From contig SOKG01000158.1 in the NCBI GenBank assembly GCA_004376205.1, forward strand, positions 1 to 15,639: a DNA stretch of 15,639 nucleotides. Reading direction: 5' to 3'. The position numbers were made by a program, and so were the translations under genes. This DNA is from Dehalococcoidia bacterium. GTDB taxonomy: Bacteria; Chloroflexota; Dehalococcoidia; SZUA-161. The notes under the pieces are model-generated. The model saw only the letters and a program-made list of their open reading frames with translations, did not search any database and had not been told where the DNA came from. This document shows, in pieces, positions 14,778 through 15,639 of the stretch. How positions within the stretch are numbered: the first letter of the stretch is position 1; every line of letters begins with the position of its first letter.

Positions 14778-15545
14778 CTACCCGAACATCAGCTTCCGGG
14801 CGGGCTCGATCTGATGCAACTCATATATCAATTCTTTCAGTTTCCGTGCAGTGGCCAACCCATCTTCAGGGATTCTTACGACGCGGTCTACAAATATCCC
14901 CGCGCTTATGACATGCTCAGCGTCGATCTCGCCCACCTCGACCACCTCATTCACCTCAGCAATGGTGAAGTCCGCCGCCATCGCCATCACCGGGCCATCT
15001 CCCCGGAAAACCCCCTTGTACACTAGATTGCCCAGCCTGTCCGCCTTATGGGCTGAGACGAAGGCGTAATCGAGCCTTATTGGCTTTTCCAGGATGTACT
15101 CCCTGCCATCCATAACCCGCTTCTCCTTTCCTTCCTCCACAACGGTGCCCACGCCAACCGGGTTATAGATGCCACCAAGGCGGGCGGCACCGGCATAGAG
15201 CCTTGAAGACAGGGTGCCTATGGTGGTCTGCTCCACCTCCAGCCCCTTGTCCACGTATTCCTGCACAAATGCCGCGCCGCCCAGATGCGCGATACCTACT
15301 ACAGGGGTAATCAGCTTCTTCATCTGGGGAAGCAGGACCGAGGGCATCACAGCCTTGTCCTCGCTGAAAATCATGGGTATGAAGCAGTGAGTGACAATGG
15401 TGAGGTCCTTCACGCCCTTCCTCTTGAGAGCAGCAATCAAGTTCTGGGGAGTGGCAGCGATCGCCCAGGAATCCATGCCGATACAGGCACCGTCAGGGAT
15501 ATCGGCGACCGCTTCGTCGAAACTGGAACACAGCTTGTTTACCAT
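14778..15545 (-). CDS. Family I CoA-transferase, alpha subunit (3-oxoacid or similar)
   Basis: This 255-residue protein is the N-terminal-type subunit partner of the gene downstream. Family features are the opening DGACIGM (18-24), the middle block GGIYNPVGVGTVVEEGKE, DGREYILEKPIRLDYAFVSAHKADRLGNLVYKG and the end block NEVVEVGEID followed by GIFVDRVV. The glycine signature of the family (DGxx, three hydrophobic residues, GGF, three residues, GxP) aligns exactly, but GGF is replaced by Asp25-Ser26-Trp27 and the later Gly by Ala31. That could alter the oxyanion or CoA-contact region and the substrate range. GGGAGGT lies about 5 nt before the ATG. The two genes form one transcription unit. A possible substrate is a short acyl or 3-oxoacyl acid, but this is not shown by the sequence. 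Confidence 0.9.
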   Translation of the reverse strand: MVNKLCSSFDEAVADIPDGACIGMDSWAIAATPQNLIAALKRKGVKDLTIVTHCFIPMIFSEDKAVMPSVLLPQMKKLITPVVGIAHLGGAAFVQEYVDKGLEVEQTTIGTLSSRLYAGAARLGGIYNPVGVGTVVEEGKEKRVMDGREYILEKPIRLDYAFVSAHKADRLGNLVYKGVFRGDGPVMAMAADFTIAEVNEVVEVGEIDAEHVISAGIFVDRVVRIPEDGLATARKLKELIYELHQIEPARKLMFG

Positions 15546-15639
15546 GCTACCTCCCTTCTGTAAGAGTTGGATAACTGCATGACTTGCTGGGCAATCCCAT
15601 CATAGCCAGCTAATTTCAGCTCGGGGGCAAAACTGCCTC
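15539..15639 (-). pseudogene. Open frame with truncated AOR-like segment, upstream of CoA-transferase genes (partial)
   Basis: An open minus-strand frame enters at the window edge (codons from base 15637) and ends with TAA at 15539-15541, overlapping the CoA-transferase alpha start by 7 nt. It encodes 32 residues. The first 15, GSFAPELKLAGYDGI (15593-15637), closely resemble a conserved segment in the N-terminal domain of tungsten aldehyde ferredoxin oxidoreductases (GGxFGxELKFAGYDxI). After this the family continues with a VEGKAxxPVY block, but here the sequence becomes AQQVMQLSNSYRREVAW and stops. It may therefore be a broken AOR remnant joined to foreign sequence. Alternatively it is simply the C-terminus of another gene. 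Only 32 residues are visible, so confidence is limited. Confidence 0.45.

Overview
The window reads as a chromosomal segment of a bacterium of medium GC content with strong Shine-Dalgarno sites. The alpha-type glutamine synthetase, the CxxC-type MnmA, and an envelope protein with a signal peptide and one membrane span would fit a Chloroflexota (Dehalococcoidia-like) or similar lineage. No single feature proves this, so the taxonomic guess is weak.

Region 1 (1-3326, + strand) is a compact sulfur and iron-sulfur cluster. It holds the C-terminal part of a NifS/IscS cysteine desulfurase (cut by the window edge), the scaffold IscU, the tRNA 2-thiouridylase MnmA, a MOSC-domain protein and quinolinate synthase NadA. 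The desulfurase would provide sulfur to IscU and MnmA, and NadA is a [4Fe-4S] enzyme. Gaps are at most 21 nt, and the MOSC and nadA genes overlap.

Region 2 (3327-5583) holds a single gene, glnA, of the GSI-alpha type. It sits between two intergenic stretches of 473 and 440 bases. The second stretch ends in a good sigma-70-type promoter (TTGACA, 17 nt, TATGCT).

Region 3 (5484-14018, + strand) is the most interesting part. Five genes are packed end to end (gaps of 4 and 0 nt, two 4-nt GTGA overlaps) behind that promoter. They encode a secreted or anchored single-span protein with a cytoplasmic coiled coil; a 904-residue tubulin/FtsZ-like protein with a long helical C-terminal extension; an 802-residue polytopic membrane protein with a large cytoplasmic helical domain; a 325-residue protein with a likely PH/GRAM-like domain; and a 453-residue second tubulin-like protein carrying an N-terminal zinc ribbon. 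Both tubulin-like proteins keep the glycine-rich nucleotide loop (GGGSGSG and GGGTGSG). The set looks like a self-contained, membrane-linked two-tubulin system. Its function cannot be read from the sequence; membrane remodelling or an envelope-linked cytoskeleton is the working inference.

Region 4 (14078-15639, - strand) is convergent with region 3. It encodes the two subunits of a family I CoA-transferase. Upstream of them is a short reading frame that starts like the conserved N-terminal segment of aldehyde ferredoxin oxidoreductase and then abruptly loses that similarity, which suggests a truncated gene or a recombination junction.
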